64,000 bases of DNA from Glaciihabitans sp. INWT7 (GCF_014217685.1 NZ_CP043653.1:1244419-1308418); one strand, 5' to 3'. Shown: positions 8,599 to 19,207, counted from the first letter of the stretch. Made by a program: numbers and translations. Notes: a model not told the origin generated them from the letters alone.

Positions 8599-10218
8599 AT
8601 GGCGCGACGAGTAGAACGATGGAGCATCGCGAGCAGGGTCTTCGCCGTGCAGTTGGTCGCCGTCATCGTGCTGAGCGGATGCCTCACGCTCGCCCTCTGG
8701 CTGGTGTCCCGCCAGTCCGCCGACGACACCGCGGCGCGACTCAGTCTGGGCATCTCCACGACCCTCGCCCGCGATCCCTTCGTCATCGCCGAGGTGCAGG
8801 CTGCGGATCCCTCTGCCGAGTTGGAGCCCTACGCGCTCCGCATCGTGGGTTCGACCGGCGTCGACTTCGTGACGATCATGGACACCTCCGGTATCCGCTA
8901 CACGCACCCCGACCGGTCGCAGATCGGCGGGCGTTTCCTCGGCACGATCGACAGAGCGCTCGAGGGCAAGAGCCTCACCGAGACCTACACCGGCACTCTC
9001 GGTCCATCGGTACGGGCCGTCGTCCCCGTCCTGCAGGGGGGAAAGGTGATCGCCATCGTCTCGGCCGGTGTCACCGTGCAGAGAGTGCTCGCCTCGCTCG
9101 CTCCACGCATTCCGTTCGTCATCGGGGCGGCGGTGCTGCTGGTCGCCCTCGGCACCGTCGGTGCATTCTTCGCCCGCCGATCGCTCAGCCGGGTGACCGG
9201 ATCGATGCGACCGAGTGAGCTGTCCCGAATGGTGGGCTATTACGAATCAGTGCTGCACTCGGTGCGGGAGGGCCTGATCCTCACCGATGACCGGGGACGG
9301 GTGGTGCTGTACAACGACGAGGCCGCTGACCTCCTCGGCCTGCCGCCGAGCGTGAACGACCGACCTCCCTCGACGGTGTCGGAGCTCGGATTGCCGCCGA
9401 CGATCGCGGCCCTTATCGAGGGCCGGACGAGAATCGTGGAGGAGTCGCACTTCGCCGGGGATCGGGTGCTCCTCATCAACCAGGAGCCGGCGAGTCCCAC
9501 CGGCTCCCGTACCGGCGCTCCCCTCGGAAGCCTCACCACGCTCCATGACCTCACCGAAGTACAGCGGCTCGCGGGAGAGCTCGAATCGGTGCGCACCCTC
9601 AGTGAGGCGCTGCGCTCACAGACCCACGAATACGCCAATCGCCTGCATACCGTCGTGTCGCTCATCGAGCTCGGCCGCACCCGGGAGGCTGTCGAGTTGA
9701 TCGCCCAGGAGACCGAGACCAGCCAGTCCCTTGCCGACGACCTGGTGGGCGCCTCCTCGGAGCCGGCGCTCGCCGCGCTGCTCCTCGGCAAGGTCGCCCA
9801 GGCCGCAGAACGGGGCGTTCAGCTGCGCCTGGCCGTGGAGGACGAGCTCGAGGCATCCGTCCTCACGACCTCCGAACTGGTATCAGTGATCGGCAACCTC
9901 GTGGACAACGCGGTGGATGCCGCGAGCGGCAGCGACGACACGACGGTCTGGGTGCGTCTCGCCACCGACCGCGACCGGGCCGTCGTCGAACTCGTCGTGA
10001 CTGACAGCGGTGGCGGCATCGATGCCGAGTCTGTCGAGAAGATCTTCACGCGCGGATTCACCACCAAACCGGCTGACCGGTCCGGTCGGGGATTCGGTCT
10101 CGCAGTCGTGCGGGACATCCTCTCCCGCCGCGGCGGCCGCGTCTCGATGGAGTCCACCGGCGCGGAGGGCACCCGGTTCGTTGCCGAGTGGCCGACCGTC
10201 GGCGCGGTGGCCCGGTGA
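8599..10218 (+). CDS. Sensor histidine kinase, CitA/DcuS family
   Basis: The 539-residue kinase has a first membrane span (about residues 14-36), an extracytoplasmic sensor domain of the sCache/PAS type (about 40-170, including IRYTHPDRSQIGG, a conserved ligand-site motif in CitA and DcuS), a second span (about 172-192), a cytoplasmic PAS domain (about 213-315), an Spo0B-like phosphoacceptor helix with SQTHEYANRLHTVVSL (His near 338), and a HATPase domain with NLVDNAVDAA, DSGGGI and GFGLAVVRD. ATG 8599 follows GAGGAGGG; the frame is open further upstream but would overlap dctA. It overlaps the regulator gene by GTGA. A di- or tricarboxylate ligand is inferred from the divergent dctA. Confidence 0.9.
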   Translation: MARRVERWSIASRVFAVQLVAVIVLSGCLTLALWLVSRQSADDTAARLSLGISTTLARDPFVIAEVQAADPSAELEPYALRIVGSTGVDFVTIMDTSGIRYTHPDRSQIGGRFLGTIDRALEGKSLTETYTGTLGPSVRAVVPVLQGGKVIAIVSAGVTVQRVLASLAPRIPFVIGAAVLLVALGTVGAFFARRSLSRVTGSMRPSELSRMVGYYESVLHSVREGLILTDDRGRVVLYNDEAADLLGLPPSVNDRPPSTVSELGLPPTIAALIEGRTRIVEESHFAGDRVLLINQEPASPTGSRTGAPLGSLTTLHDLTEVQRLAGELESVRTLSEALRSQTHEYANRLHTVVSLIELGRTREAVELIAQETETSQSLADDLVGASSEPALAALLLGKVAQAAERGVQLRLAVEDELEASVLTTSELVSVIGNLVDNAVDAASGSDDTTVWVRLATDRDRAVVELVVTDSGGGIDAESVEKIFTRGFTTKPADRSGRGFGLAVVRDILSRRGGRVSMESTGAEGTRFVAEWPTVGAVAR

Positions 10219-10901
10219 TCCGCACACTGGTCGTGGAAGACGACCCGCTCACCGCCGAGGCGCACGCCGAGTATCTCGGTCGTCTCGAGGGCTTCGAGCT
10301 TGCGGGCATCGCGCGCACGGCGGCGGCGGCCCAGGCGGCGATCCGCACGCCAGAGGATCACGGCGGAATCGACCTCGTGCTCCTCGACATGAACCTGCCC
10401 GACGGCCACGGCCTCGAACTGGCCCGCCGCATCCGTTCGTCGGGGATCGCGGTCGACATCATCGCCATCACCGCCGTGCGGGAGACGGATGTGGTGCGCA
10501 CGGCGATCAACGTCGGCATCGTGCAATACCTCATCAAACCGTTCTCCTTCGCGGTCTTCCGCGATCGCCTCGAGTCCTACCTCGACTTCCGGCGCCAGCT
10601 CGAGTTCTCGGGATCGTCGACCACGCAATCAGACATCGACGGGATGCTCGCTTCCCTGCGACCCTCGGCTCCCGCCGCGCTGCCGAAGGGCCTCGCGGCA
10701 TCAACCCTCGCGGTCGTCATCCGCTATCTGAAGCAAGCCCCGGGTCCGGTATCGGCGGTGCAGGCCGCGGCCGCACTCGATCTCTCCCGGGTCACGGCCC
10801 GGCGCTATCTCGAGCACCTCTCCGACGATCAGCGGGCGATTCGCACATCGAGGTACGGCGCACCGGGTCGACCGGAGTTCGAGTACCGCTGGATGAGCTG
10901 A
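10215..10901 (+). CDS. Response regulator, CitB/DcuR (DpiA) family
   Basis: The product of 228 residues has a receiver domain with acidic pocket E8/D9/D10, the phosphorylated Asp58 in LLDMNLPDG, Thr86 and Lys108 (LIKPF). The C-terminal half (about 150-225) holds the helix-turn-helix of the CitB class, recognisable from SAVQAAAALDLSRVTARRYLEHL. The GTG start overlaps the kinase stop as GTGA, so the pair is translationally coupled. It probably activates the divergent dctA gene when the kinase detects a dicarboxylate. No binding repeat could be assigned with confidence. Confidence 0.92.
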   Translation: MIRTLVVEDDPLTAEAHAEYLGRLEGFELAGIARTAAAAQAAIRTPEDHGGIDLVLLDMNLPDGHGLELARRIRSSGIAVDIIAITAVRETDVVRTAINVGIVQYLIKPFSFAVFRDRLESYLDFRRQLEFSGSSTTQSDIDGMLASLRPSAPAALPKGLAASTLAVVIRYLKQAPGPVSAVQAAAALDLSRVTARRYLEHLSDDQRAIRTSRYGAPGRPEFEYRWMS

Positions 10902-10941
10902 TCCCGCGGCTCCGTCGAGTCGCATCCCAGCCGATGCTCGA

Positions 10942-10947
10942 TAGCAT
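10942..10947 (+). promoter_or_regulatory. Predicted -10 element for a leaderless transcript
   Basis: TAGCAT ends six bases before the ATG of the next gene, which has no Shine-Dalgarno site. The transcript would begin at or next to the start codon. Confidence 0.55.
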
Positions 10948-10953
10948 TCACGC

Positions 10954-11382
10954 ATGGCTTTCTGGAATCGTGCGCCCGTCGACCGGTCCTTCCCCAAGGA
11001 TGATCGCGGCTCCGGCTCCTTCGACGACTACAAATACGACCTGCTTCCCAGCAACGCTCGCACGACCGTGCGCCTCGCAAACAGCGCTCCGTGCCAAGAG
11101 GAGCTGCAGCGCATCGTCGACAGCGGTGAGGCTGAGCTCGAGACCGCCATTTCCCGCCGCAGCATCGAGGAGGAGCGCACTGACGCTCCGATGGACATCC
11201 GGCTCTTCTCGGGCTCCCGGGTGACCGGTGTCGTCGGCACGATCCCCCGCGGGCTGGAACCTGTCATCGATGAGGCTCTCGGTCGCCTCGACCGCGCGGG
11301 CAAGAAGGCGCGCATCCCCGCATCCGTGCAGAGGACGAAGAGCGGATGGCGCGTCGATCTGCTCATCGGACAGACGCGCTGA
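10954..11382 (+). CDS. Conserved hypothetical protein
   Basis: A soluble 142-residue protein that I do not recognise. It is charged, without signal peptide or membrane segment, and reads as one domain: an N-terminal polar stretch (FPKDDRGSGSFDDYKYDLLP), a central helix (CQEELQRIVDSGEAELETAI), then a beta-rich half with DIRLFSGSRVTGVVGTIPRGLEPVIDEALGRL and a closing basic strand (GWRVDLLIGQTR). The middle segment with VTGVVG is reminiscent of nucleic-acid-binding or HIRAN-like folds, but this is not enough to name it. It has a leaderless-type promoter of its own, and its stop codon begins a tandem repeat. Confidence 0.75.
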   Translation: MAFWNRAPVDRSFPKDDRGSGSFDDYKYDLLPSNARTTVRLANSAPCQEELQRIVDSGEAELETAISRRSIEEERTDAPMDIRLFSGSRVTGVVGTIPRGLEPVIDEALGRLDRAGKKARIPASVQRTKSGWRVDLLIGQTR

Positions 11383-11460
11383 GGCACAGACGCGCTGAGG
11401 CACAGACGCGCTGAGGCACAGACACGCTGAGGCACAGACACGCTGAGGCACCGACACGCT
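11371..11460 (+). repeat. 16-bp tandem repeat starting on a stop codon
   Basis: Five full copies and a partial sixth of CAGACGCGCTGAGGCA, with GC-to-AC drift in later copies. The first copy contains the last codons and TGA stop of the preceding gene. Because the period is 16, the TGA recurs in all three reading frames (11380, 11396, 11412, 11428, 11444). Confidence 0.95.
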
Positions 11461-11477
11461 GGCTCCGCCGTGGCATA

Positions 11478-11516
11478 AAGAAGGCCGGATCGGGTCCCAC
11501 CCCGTCCGGCCTTCTT
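11478..11516 (+). terminator. Intrinsic terminator
   Basis: A perfect 12-pair stem (AAGAAGGCCGGA with its complement) extended by a few more pairs towards the loop, followed by GTATTT. It lies after the tandem repeat and closes the upstream gene. Confidence 0.85.
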
Positions 11517-11642
11517 GTATTTCCCCCCACTGAACGAACAGAAATAATCCCCCGATGACTTCTGCCCTCTTGCTACAGGAGATTCGTCGCTCTCACGGTT
11601 TCGGTTTGCTCCACTTCGAAAATTCTCGTGGGACCATGTTTC

Positions 11643-12326
11643 ATGGCGATCTCTTCGAGACGCGGTCGAGCATCGGCGCTCACCGAGGGGCGCGGCAGCG
11701 GCCGCGTCATGCGCTGTGTCGCCGTGGTCGTGGTCGCCCTCGGCATCCTCTCCGGCTGTGCACCGTCCGCGGCCGTGGCCGAGCTCACGCCGGCAGAGCG
11801 ATCCGTCATCCGCGAGAAACTGCTGGCGCAGAATTGGAAGGTCGTGACCGCGCGGTTCCCGTTCGCGGCTCGTCCAGAGGTGAACGTCGTCCATACGACG
11901 GATGACGGCAGTTGGCCGGGATCGATGGTGGGCTGCCTGCGCGCGGCCGGGTTCACCGTCTACGTGGACGGACGCTATTTCCAATTCGGCAGCACCGCAG
12001 GGCGGTCCACCGAGGACTTCGCCATCGGCACCTACCTCTGCAGTTCCCGCTATCCCCGGGTCGACGATGTCATGCGGTACCTCGACCGCGATCGGCTCGA
12101 AGCACTTTTCCGCTACCTCGTCGGAACGGTGCGACCCTGCCTGTTGCTCTCGGGCGTGCCGTCGGAGCCTCCTCCCTCCCTGTCGGCGTATCTGAGGGGA
12201 GTCGACGCGCGCACCAGCTGGAACCCCTATCGGCTTGCCTGGAGCAGCCCCGTTCCGGCCTCACGGCTTGCCTTCCTCGAGCAGCTCTGTCCCTCGCGGC
12301 CCGCCTGGTTGGATGTGGCCGAGTGA
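11643..12326 (+). CDS. Putative lipoprotein, paralogue 1 of 4
   Basis: About 227 residues. A signal sequence ends in the lipobox LSGC, so the mature protein should be lipid-anchored outside the membrane. The mature part shares with the next three genes the pattern W..V...(F/Y)P.A.RP.V, a CL after a tryptophan-glycine region, Y.C followed by P, RPCLLLSG, WNPYR and a final CP..PAWL. The four cysteines could form two disulphides. No known family is recognised. The start is uncertain: ATG 11643 or ATG 11709, the latter giving a shorter, more usual signal peptide (MRCVAVVVVALGILSGC). Confidence 0.7.
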   Translation: MAISSRRGRASALTEGRGSGRVMRCVAVVVVALGILSGCAPSAAVAELTPAERSVIREKLLAQNWKVVTARFPFAARPEVNVVHTTDDGSWPGSMVGCLRAAGFTVYVDGRYFQFGSTAGRSTEDFAIGTYLCSSRYPRVDDVMRYLDRDRLEALFRYLVGTVRPCLLLSGVPSEPPPSLSAYLRGVDARTSWNPYRLAWSSPVPASRLAFLEQLCPSRPAWLDVAE

Positions 12327-12382
12327 TAAGTCGCGATTCGGGCACCCGACCAATCACCAGATTGCGCTGGCACACTCTGGCC

Positions 12383-13021
12383 ATGGTCCGACTCCGCCCG
12401 GTTGCGCTGACTGCTGCGGTGCTCGTGGCCGCCGCCGCACTCAGCGGGTGCGCGCCGACGGTCGGTGATTCGGGTGCCGCTCCGCTGACGGATCGGCAGC
12501 GCGCCAGCATCCGCACCACGATCCTCGACGCGAAGTGGTCTCAGGTCGCCGCGGAGTACCCCGAAGCCATCCGCCCGAAAGTGACGATGGCGCCGACAGT
12601 TCCCGACCACGACTGGCCGGCAGCCATGGTCGCGTGCCTCAAATCCGAGGGGATCGTGGCCTACATCGCCAACGGTGCTCCCACCTACGGCAGCGCCGGC
12701 CAGACCCCACTCGAAGTGGCGGTGCGCTACTACGGGTGCGAAGGGGCGCATCCCTCCGAATCGCAGGTCGCGTCGTATTTCACCCCAGCGCAGTCTGCGG
12801 CCCTCTACAACTACTACCTGCAGGTGGTTCGCCCCTGTCTGCTCACGGCCGGGGCGCCGTCGCCGGCCTCGCCCGACAGATCTGCGGCGGAGGGCCTCGC
12901 CGGGCTGGCCGGCTGGAACCCCTACCAGGTCATCTGGACGAGCAGCATGTCCACCCCCACCCTGACCTACCTCCAGCGCCGGTGCCCGCCGACGCCGTCC
13001 TGGCTCAACCTGGCGCCGTGA
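12383..13021 (+). CDS. Putative lipoprotein, paralogue 2 of 4
   Basis: 212 residues with signal sequence and lipobox LSGC at about residue 22. It aligns throughout with its neighbours: TILDAKWSQVAAEYPEAIRPKV, a WPAAMVACLKSEG segment, a short Tyr-rich stretch, YYGCEGAHPSESQVASYF, VVRPCLLTAGAPS, WNPYQVIW and a terminal YLQRRCPPTPSWL. The conserved Cys positions match those of paralogue 1. The gene follows by 56 nt and its TGA overlaps the next ATG by one base, so it is co-translated with paralogue 3. The function is unknown; the set has arisen by tandem duplication. Confidence 0.8.
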   Translation: MVRLRPVALTAAVLVAAAALSGCAPTVGDSGAAPLTDRQRASIRTTILDAKWSQVAAEYPEAIRPKVTMAPTVPDHDWPAAMVACLKSEGIVAYIANGAPTYGSAGQTPLEVAVRYYGCEGAHPSESQVASYFTPAQSAALYNYYLQVVRPCLLTAGAPSPASPDRSAAEGLAGLAGWNPYQVIWTSSMSTPTLTYLQRRCPPTPSWLNLAP

Positions 13022-13683
13022 TGTCGCTCTGTCGTCGCACACTCGTCGTCATCACGGCCTCTCTCGCCGCGCTGATGCTCGCGGGATGCGCGGCGGCGGC
13101 GCCGTCCGATCCGCTCGGACCCCAGCGGAGGGAACAGATCCGCCAGGCCATCCTCGACGCTCATTGGTCTGATGTCGTCAGGGACTACCCCGACGCGCTT
13201 CGGCCGGTGGTGCCGATCATGCGCCCGGTTGCCGACAACGATCATGCGGCGGCATTCTTCGAGTGCATGCGAGCGAGTGGAGTGCCGGCATCACCCAGCG
13301 ACAACGGTTTTCGCTACAACTCGAGTCTCGGCCAGTCTCTGCTCGAGTTCAATTCGGTGCGCTACGTCTGCGAGTCCAGTGCTCCGAGTGAGTCGGAGGT
13401 GGTGTCCTACCTGAGCGGAAGCTCACGCGCCGCCCTGTTCGACTACCAGCGCAAGATCGTGAGACCGTGCCTTCTCGCCGCCGGCGCCCGATCCTCGGCG
13501 CCGCCCGATGGCGGACCGGCCTACTACCTCTCCGCCGCCCTCGCCGCGTGGAGTCCGTTCGCTGAGATACTCGCGTCCAAACCTCGAGCCGACACCCTCG
13601 CCTACCTCGAGAAGCGGTGCCCGCCGCTCCCTGCCTGGCTCGACCTCACCGATACCGGCCCCGCCACACGCACGTCCGGCTGA
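13021..13683 (+). CDS. Putative lipoprotein, paralogue 3 of 4
   Basis: 220 residues with lipobox LAGC near residue 23. The shared blocks are present: AILDAHWSDVVRDYPDALRPVV, an AAAFFECMRASG segment (CM in place of CL), YVCESSAPSESEVVSYL, KIVRPCLLAAGARS and YLEKRCPPLPAWLDL. The WNPY block has diverged to WSPFAEI. A short polar tail (TDTGPATRTSG) follows the last conserved block. The start codon overlaps the previous stop. It is closest to paralogue 2 by eye, which suggests the most recent duplication. Confidence 0.8.
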   Translation: MSLCRRTLVVITASLAALMLAGCAAAAPSDPLGPQRREQIRQAILDAHWSDVVRDYPDALRPVVPIMRPVADNDHAAAFFECMRASGVPASPSDNGFRYNSSLGQSLLEFNSVRYVCESSAPSESEVVSYLSGSSRAALFDYQRKIVRPCLLAAGARSSAPPDGGPAYYLSAALAAWSPFAEILASKPRADTLAYLEKRCPPLPAWLDLTDTGPATRTSG

Positions 13684-13826
13684 TCGTCACGGAACGCCCG
13701 GCACATCGCGGCCCCTCGCCTGTGCCGCGGATCGGGTCAGATCACGACGATCCTGGAGGCGCGCCCGTCGACGTTTCGCGTCGATCCGAGTGATCACTCC
13801 CAGCCCACGGTGCGAGAATTCCGATC

Positions 13827-14480
13827 ATGCACAGGCTCGCGGCATCCGCTCGGATGCTCGCCGTCGCCGTGGCCGCGTGTGTCGCGCTGACGGTCTCCTC
13901 GTGTGCGTCGCCGCCGGAGGTCGTGCCCCTGACGGCCGCGCAGCGCATCGAGCGCCTCCAGCAGGGTTTCGACCGGTACTGGAAGACCATCGCGGACCGG
14001 TATCCCGATGCCGTTCGGCCCGAGGTCTCGATCCTGCAGATCCAGGAGGGGGGAAACCTCGCGGCGGTGCTGCGCGCCTGCCTCAGGCGACAGGGCGCGA
14101 CCGGAGTCTCGGTCTCGGCGGATGGCACGATCGGGGTCGATCGCTCGGCCACGGTGTTGACGACCGCCCAGCTCGAGAACCAGGACATCGCGCTCTTCAC
14201 CTGCACTGTCGAATACCCGAGGCGAGACCTCTACGACTCGTTCCTGAGCGATTCGCAGCTCGGCGCCCTGTGGGACTACTACGTGGGATTCCTGCAACCC
14301 TGCCTCAGCCTCTCCGGCCATGCCGTCTCGGACGCTCCCGCCCGCGCGCGATTCATCTCGACCTTCTACACGGCGAAACGCTGGAACCCCTACCTCGGCG
14401 TCTCCTTTGCCACCGCTCGGCCGGGTGATCGCGACATCCTGCAGCGCTGCCCCTCCAGCCCGGGCTGGATCAGGAACTGA
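13827..14480 (+). CDS. Putative lipoprotein, paralogue 4 of 4
   Basis: 217 residues with lipobox VSSC at about residue 26. It is the most divergent copy but retains W(K)TIADRYPDAVRPEV, LRACLRRQG, FTCTVEYPRRDLYDSFL, LQPCLSLSG (Q instead of R), KRWNPYLGVSF and the terminal LQRCPSSPGW. The 143-nt gap before it may contain its own promoter. Like the others it has no recognised catalytic motif. An exported binding or cell-surface role is possible, but nothing in the sequence identifies a ligand. Confidence 0.8.
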   Translation: MHRLAASARMLAVAVAACVALTVSSCASPPEVVPLTAAQRIERLQQGFDRYWKTIADRYPDAVRPEVSILQIQEGGNLAAVLRACLRRQGATGVSVSADGTIGVDRSATVLTTAQLENQDIALFTCTVEYPRRDLYDSFLSDSQLGALWDYYVGFLQPCLSLSGHAVSDAPARARFISTFYTAKRWNPYLGVSFATARPGDRDILQRCPSSPGWIRN

Positions 14481-14540
14481 GCATCCCAGCTCACTTGCTC
14501 GTGCGGCCGAACGCTCAGGATCGCCGGGCATGATGATCCG

Positions 14541-14975
14541 ATGTTCCGACGTCACCCCATCCTCAGCCTCGCGACAGTCGGGTACCTCGCGGTCGTCGGA
14601 TGGATCACGCTCGGCCCGCAGCCCATCAATTCGGGCAACGGCTACTGGCTGTGGAGGGCTCTGCGTTTCTTCTCCACCCATGAATCGACCCGCTGGCTCA
14701 CCTACGACCGCGTCGAGTTCCTCGCGAATGTGGCGATGTTCGTGCCGATCGGCATCTTCTTCGTGCTGTTGTTCGGACGTCGGCTCTGGTTCATGAGCGT
14801 GATCAGCGGGGTCATGCTCACCCTCGCAATCGAGTTCGCGCAGCGGTTCATCCCCGGTCGGGTCAGCGACGTGCGCGATCTCGTGGCCAACAGCCTCGGC
14901 ACGGTGGTCGGCGTGCTCGTCGCCCTGGTACTCACCCGGGCGAAAGCCCGGCGACTGCGCACCCAGCGTGCCTGA
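14541..14975 (+). CDS. VanZ-like membrane protein
   Basis: The 144-residue protein has four predicted membrane helices and matches the VanZ family pattern: a first helix followed by TLGP, the central block RVEFLANVAMFVPIGIFFVLL (residues 57-77), IEFAQRFIPGRVSDVRDLVANSLGTVVG near residue 100, and a basic C-terminus. VanZ confers low teicoplanin resistance in enterococci, but most family members have no known role in resistance, and no glycopeptide genes are present. It lies between the lipoprotein cluster and a convergent cellulase-like gene. A cell-envelope function is a guess from the fold and neighbours. Confidence 0.88.
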   Translation: MFRRHPILSLATVGYLAVVGWITLGPQPINSGNGYWLWRALRFFSTHESTRWLTYDRVEFLANVAMFVPIGIFFVLLFGRRLWFMSVISGVMLTLAIEFAQRFIPGRVSDVRDLVANSLGTVVGVLVALVLTRAKARRLRTQRA

Positions 14976-14981
14976 CCGGCG

Positions 14982-16052
14982 CTAGCCTGTCGAGCCGTTC
15001 CGCACCAGGTCGAGCGCGTACTTCTCCCACCACACTCCGGCCTTTGGTCCGCCGTTGCAGGTGCCGTCGCTGTCGCCCGGATGCTTCACCCAGAGCAGCG
15101 CGTCGAGGCTCGTCGTGCCGGCGCTCACATGGGGATCCTGGCCGAGCGCCGCACCGGAGGGATTGCACCAGGTGCCCTTCCACCCGTTGCCGTTGCGGGA
15201 GACATCCACCACATAGTGTTTCTGGCCGACGATCGGGGAGAGCGAATCCGCGTAGGCGCGCTCCTGGTCGACCCGGTAGAAATTGGAGACGTTGGTGAAG
15301 AACCCCCGGGCATCGGCGACGCCCGCCGCCTCGAGGAGCCCGGCCATCGTCTCCGTCTTCACCCAGTGCGAATTGCCCGCATCGAGGTAGACGGTGAGCC
15401 CGGCATTCACCAGCTCGTGCACGGCACTGCGGATGACGGCGGGCCGGGAGGTGACTTCGGCGGCGCACTTCTTCTCGGTGAGCATGGCGAGGGAGTCGGG
15501 CTCGACGAGAATCACGGCATTCGAACCGCGTAGAGCGGTGGCGATGGCGCGATTCCAGGTGGCGTAGGCGCTGGGGGAGAGGCCTCCGGCCGAGAGTCCG
15601 CCACAGTCGCGATGCGGGATCGCATAGGTCACGAACACGAGGGTGCGCCCGGCGGCTTTCGCCGATGCCACATAGCCGGCGAGCAGTGGGCCCAGCTGAG
15701 CGGCGCTGTACTGGTCGCCGAGCCAGACCGCGGTCGGCTGCGAGCTGATCTTGGCGATGGCTGCCGCATCCGCGTTGCCGGAAGACTTCAGCCGGGCGGT
15801 CGCCGTGCTGGCGTGATTGTGTGGATCGACGAACAGTCCGCCCGCGAAGACCTCGGTGCTCGTGAGTGAACTCTCGGCGTCACGGATGCCCGGGGCAGCC
15901 TCGGTGATGGACGGGGAGGGAAGCGGGGGAGGGGCGGCCGTGCATCCGGCCGTCATCAAGAGCAGGAGCGCGGCGAGCGCCGGGCCCGCGAAACGGAGCC
16001 TGCTTCGCCGCGCAAGCGTCGGCCCCGTGCGTCGTGTGTCGCTGTCGTGCAC
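14982..16052 (-). CDS. Glycoside hydrolase family 6 lipoprotein (cellulase-like)
   Basis: The 356-residue protein has a basic N-region, a hydrophobic core and lipobox TAGC (about residue 36), then a Pro-rich linker and a GH6 domain. Family marks are YAIPHRDCGG with the catalytic acid Asp, ILVEPDSLA, YLDAGNSHW, and the C-terminal LWVKHPGDSDGTC with the conserved WxKxPGxSDG pattern. Four cysteines fit the two conserved GH6 disulphides. GH6 enzymes cut beta-1,4-glucan with inversion. There is no cellulose-binding module, and lipid anchoring suggests a surface enzyme acting on soluble glucans or oligosaccharides. The gene is monocistronic and convergent with the VanZ-like gene. Confidence 0.92.
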   Translation of the reverse strand: MHDSDTRRTGPTLARRSRLRFAGPALAALLLLMTAGCTAAPPPLPSPSITEAAPGIRDAESSLTSTEVFAGGLFVDPHNHASTATARLKSSGNADAAAIAKISSQPTAVWLGDQYSAAQLGPLLAGYVASAKAAGRTLVFVTYAIPHRDCGGLSAGGLSPSAYATWNRAIATALRGSNAVILVEPDSLAMLTEKKCAAEVTSRPAVIRSAVHELVNAGLTVYLDAGNSHWVKTETMAGLLEAAGVADARGFFTNVSNFYRVDQERAYADSLSPIVGQKHYVVDVSRNGNGWKGTWCNPSGAALGQDPHVSAGTTSLDALLWVKHPGDSDGTCNGGPKAGVWWEKYALDLVRNGSTG

Positions 16053-16165
16053 GAGTGTGGCCCCCGCCCTGTCGTTGCACTAGTTTCCCATGTTTCCCCT
16101 GCCGCGGATCAGTGCCGGTGTCGCGCACCTCCGGGCATCCGCCGCGCCGGGAGTCCGCAGTGCCC

Positions 16166-16194
16166 TTGGTGCGAACAGGGGTGGCTGGTAAGGT
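16166..16194 (+). promoter_or_regulatory. Predicted pnp promoter
   Basis: TTGGTG and TAAGGT are separated by 17 bp, a good sigma-A type match. Transcription from here would give a leader of about 280 nt before pnp. This is the only clear promoter in the 426-nt gap between the GH6 gene and pnp. Confidence 0.6.
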
Positions 16195-16267
16195 ATACGA
16201 GGTTGTCTGGATCGATCTGTCGCATGTGACAGTCGCCCGACGGCCACTGGAGCAGGCTGGCACGAAG

Positions 16268-16456
16268 CTGGTCAGTAGTGGTGAACTCCTGAGTCTCGAC
16301 GGATTCAGTGCTTTTCTACTGTTGGCCAGAGCTGTGTGTCGCTGCGGAGTACCCGCAGTCGACACCACCGCCAAAGCGCCGCAACTATGTCGTGCGCCCC
16401 TTTCTGCTGAGACTCCTGCTCCCCGATGAGTCGCGACCCACACGGGGTTACGACAT
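16268..16456 (+). ncRNA. Structured pnp leader, Actino-pnp-like
   Basis: Three hairpins can be drawn. The first pairs CTGG/CAGTAG (16268-16278) with CTACTG/CCAG (16316-16329). The second pairs CTGCGG with CCGCAG (16342-16358). The third pairs ATGTCGT and CCCC (16387-16400) with GGGG and ACGACAT (16444-16456), ending six bases before the pnp Shine-Dalgarno site. A cis-regulatory RNA called Actino-pnp is known upstream of actinobacterial pnp genes; position and the first stem are compatible, but I could not align it to the family model. Confidence 0.55.
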
Positions 16457-16478
16457 AAAACAAAGGAGACGCCCCCCT

Positions 16479-18791
<2,313 letters not shown>

Positions 18792-18800
18792 TCCCTCGCT

Positions 18801-18834
18801 CGTCGAGTAGGCCGTCCGCGGCCGCATCGAGACC
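18801..18834. repeat. REP-like palindrome
   Basis: CGTCGAGTAGGCC ... GGCCGCATCGAGACC forms an imperfect palindrome directly after the pnp stop codon. The flanking words match the element after the RNase J gene (32484-32520), and this type is in my experience common in Microbacteriaceae genomes. Confidence 0.75.
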
Positions 18835-18835
18835 G

Positions 18836-18872
18836 AAGCCCGCCCCGACATCACTGTCGGGGCGGGCTTTTC
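18836..18872 (+). terminator. Intrinsic terminator of pnp
   Basis: A GC-rich stem of about 15 pairs (AAGCCCGCCCCGAC with its complement) around a short ATCACT loop is followed by TTTTCTC. It lies two bases after the REP-like palindrome. Confidence 0.92.
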
Positions 18873-19132
18873 TCGTCTGTGTTGCGTAGGCCGAGAGTGA
18901 CTCCCGCCCCTTTACCGGCGACAGCTCATCTGCGAGCCCCAGAAGCTCGATCTCTTCGGCCAGCGAAGGTCCCCGACGCAGGGCCGTACAGGCAATTAGT
19001 CCGCCCTCATCTTCGACTCGGGACTAACGGCGGGCTCGAGCCGAGCCCACCCGCAACGAGTCCTGAGTCGATGGGGATGGCGGTCGCAAAGTGATGCCCG
19101 GCCCGGGGCAACGCCCGCGCGCCAGACCCGCA

Positions 19133-19207
19133 CAACTCCTGCAGTATCGAACAGCGACTGCCGAGAGAGCTCCCCAACAGGGGACCCGGCCCGCAGTGCA
19201 GGAGTTG
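19133..19207. repeat. Inverted repeat in a gene-free stretch
   Basis: CAACTCCTGCA (19133-19143) and its exact complement TGCAGGAGTTG (19197-19207) are 53 bp apart; the match extends to 13 of 14 bases. A second inverted pair, TTAGTCC and GGACTAA, lies near 18996-19027. The 385 nt between the pnp terminator and the PEBP gene (18873-19257) hold no credible gene; short open frames there lack a ribosome-binding site and recognisable content. Confidence 0.6.

Noticed and set aside
18879-19094. Small open frame after the pnp terminator
   Set aside because: No ribosome-binding site, no recognisable protein pattern and inverted repeats run through the area.
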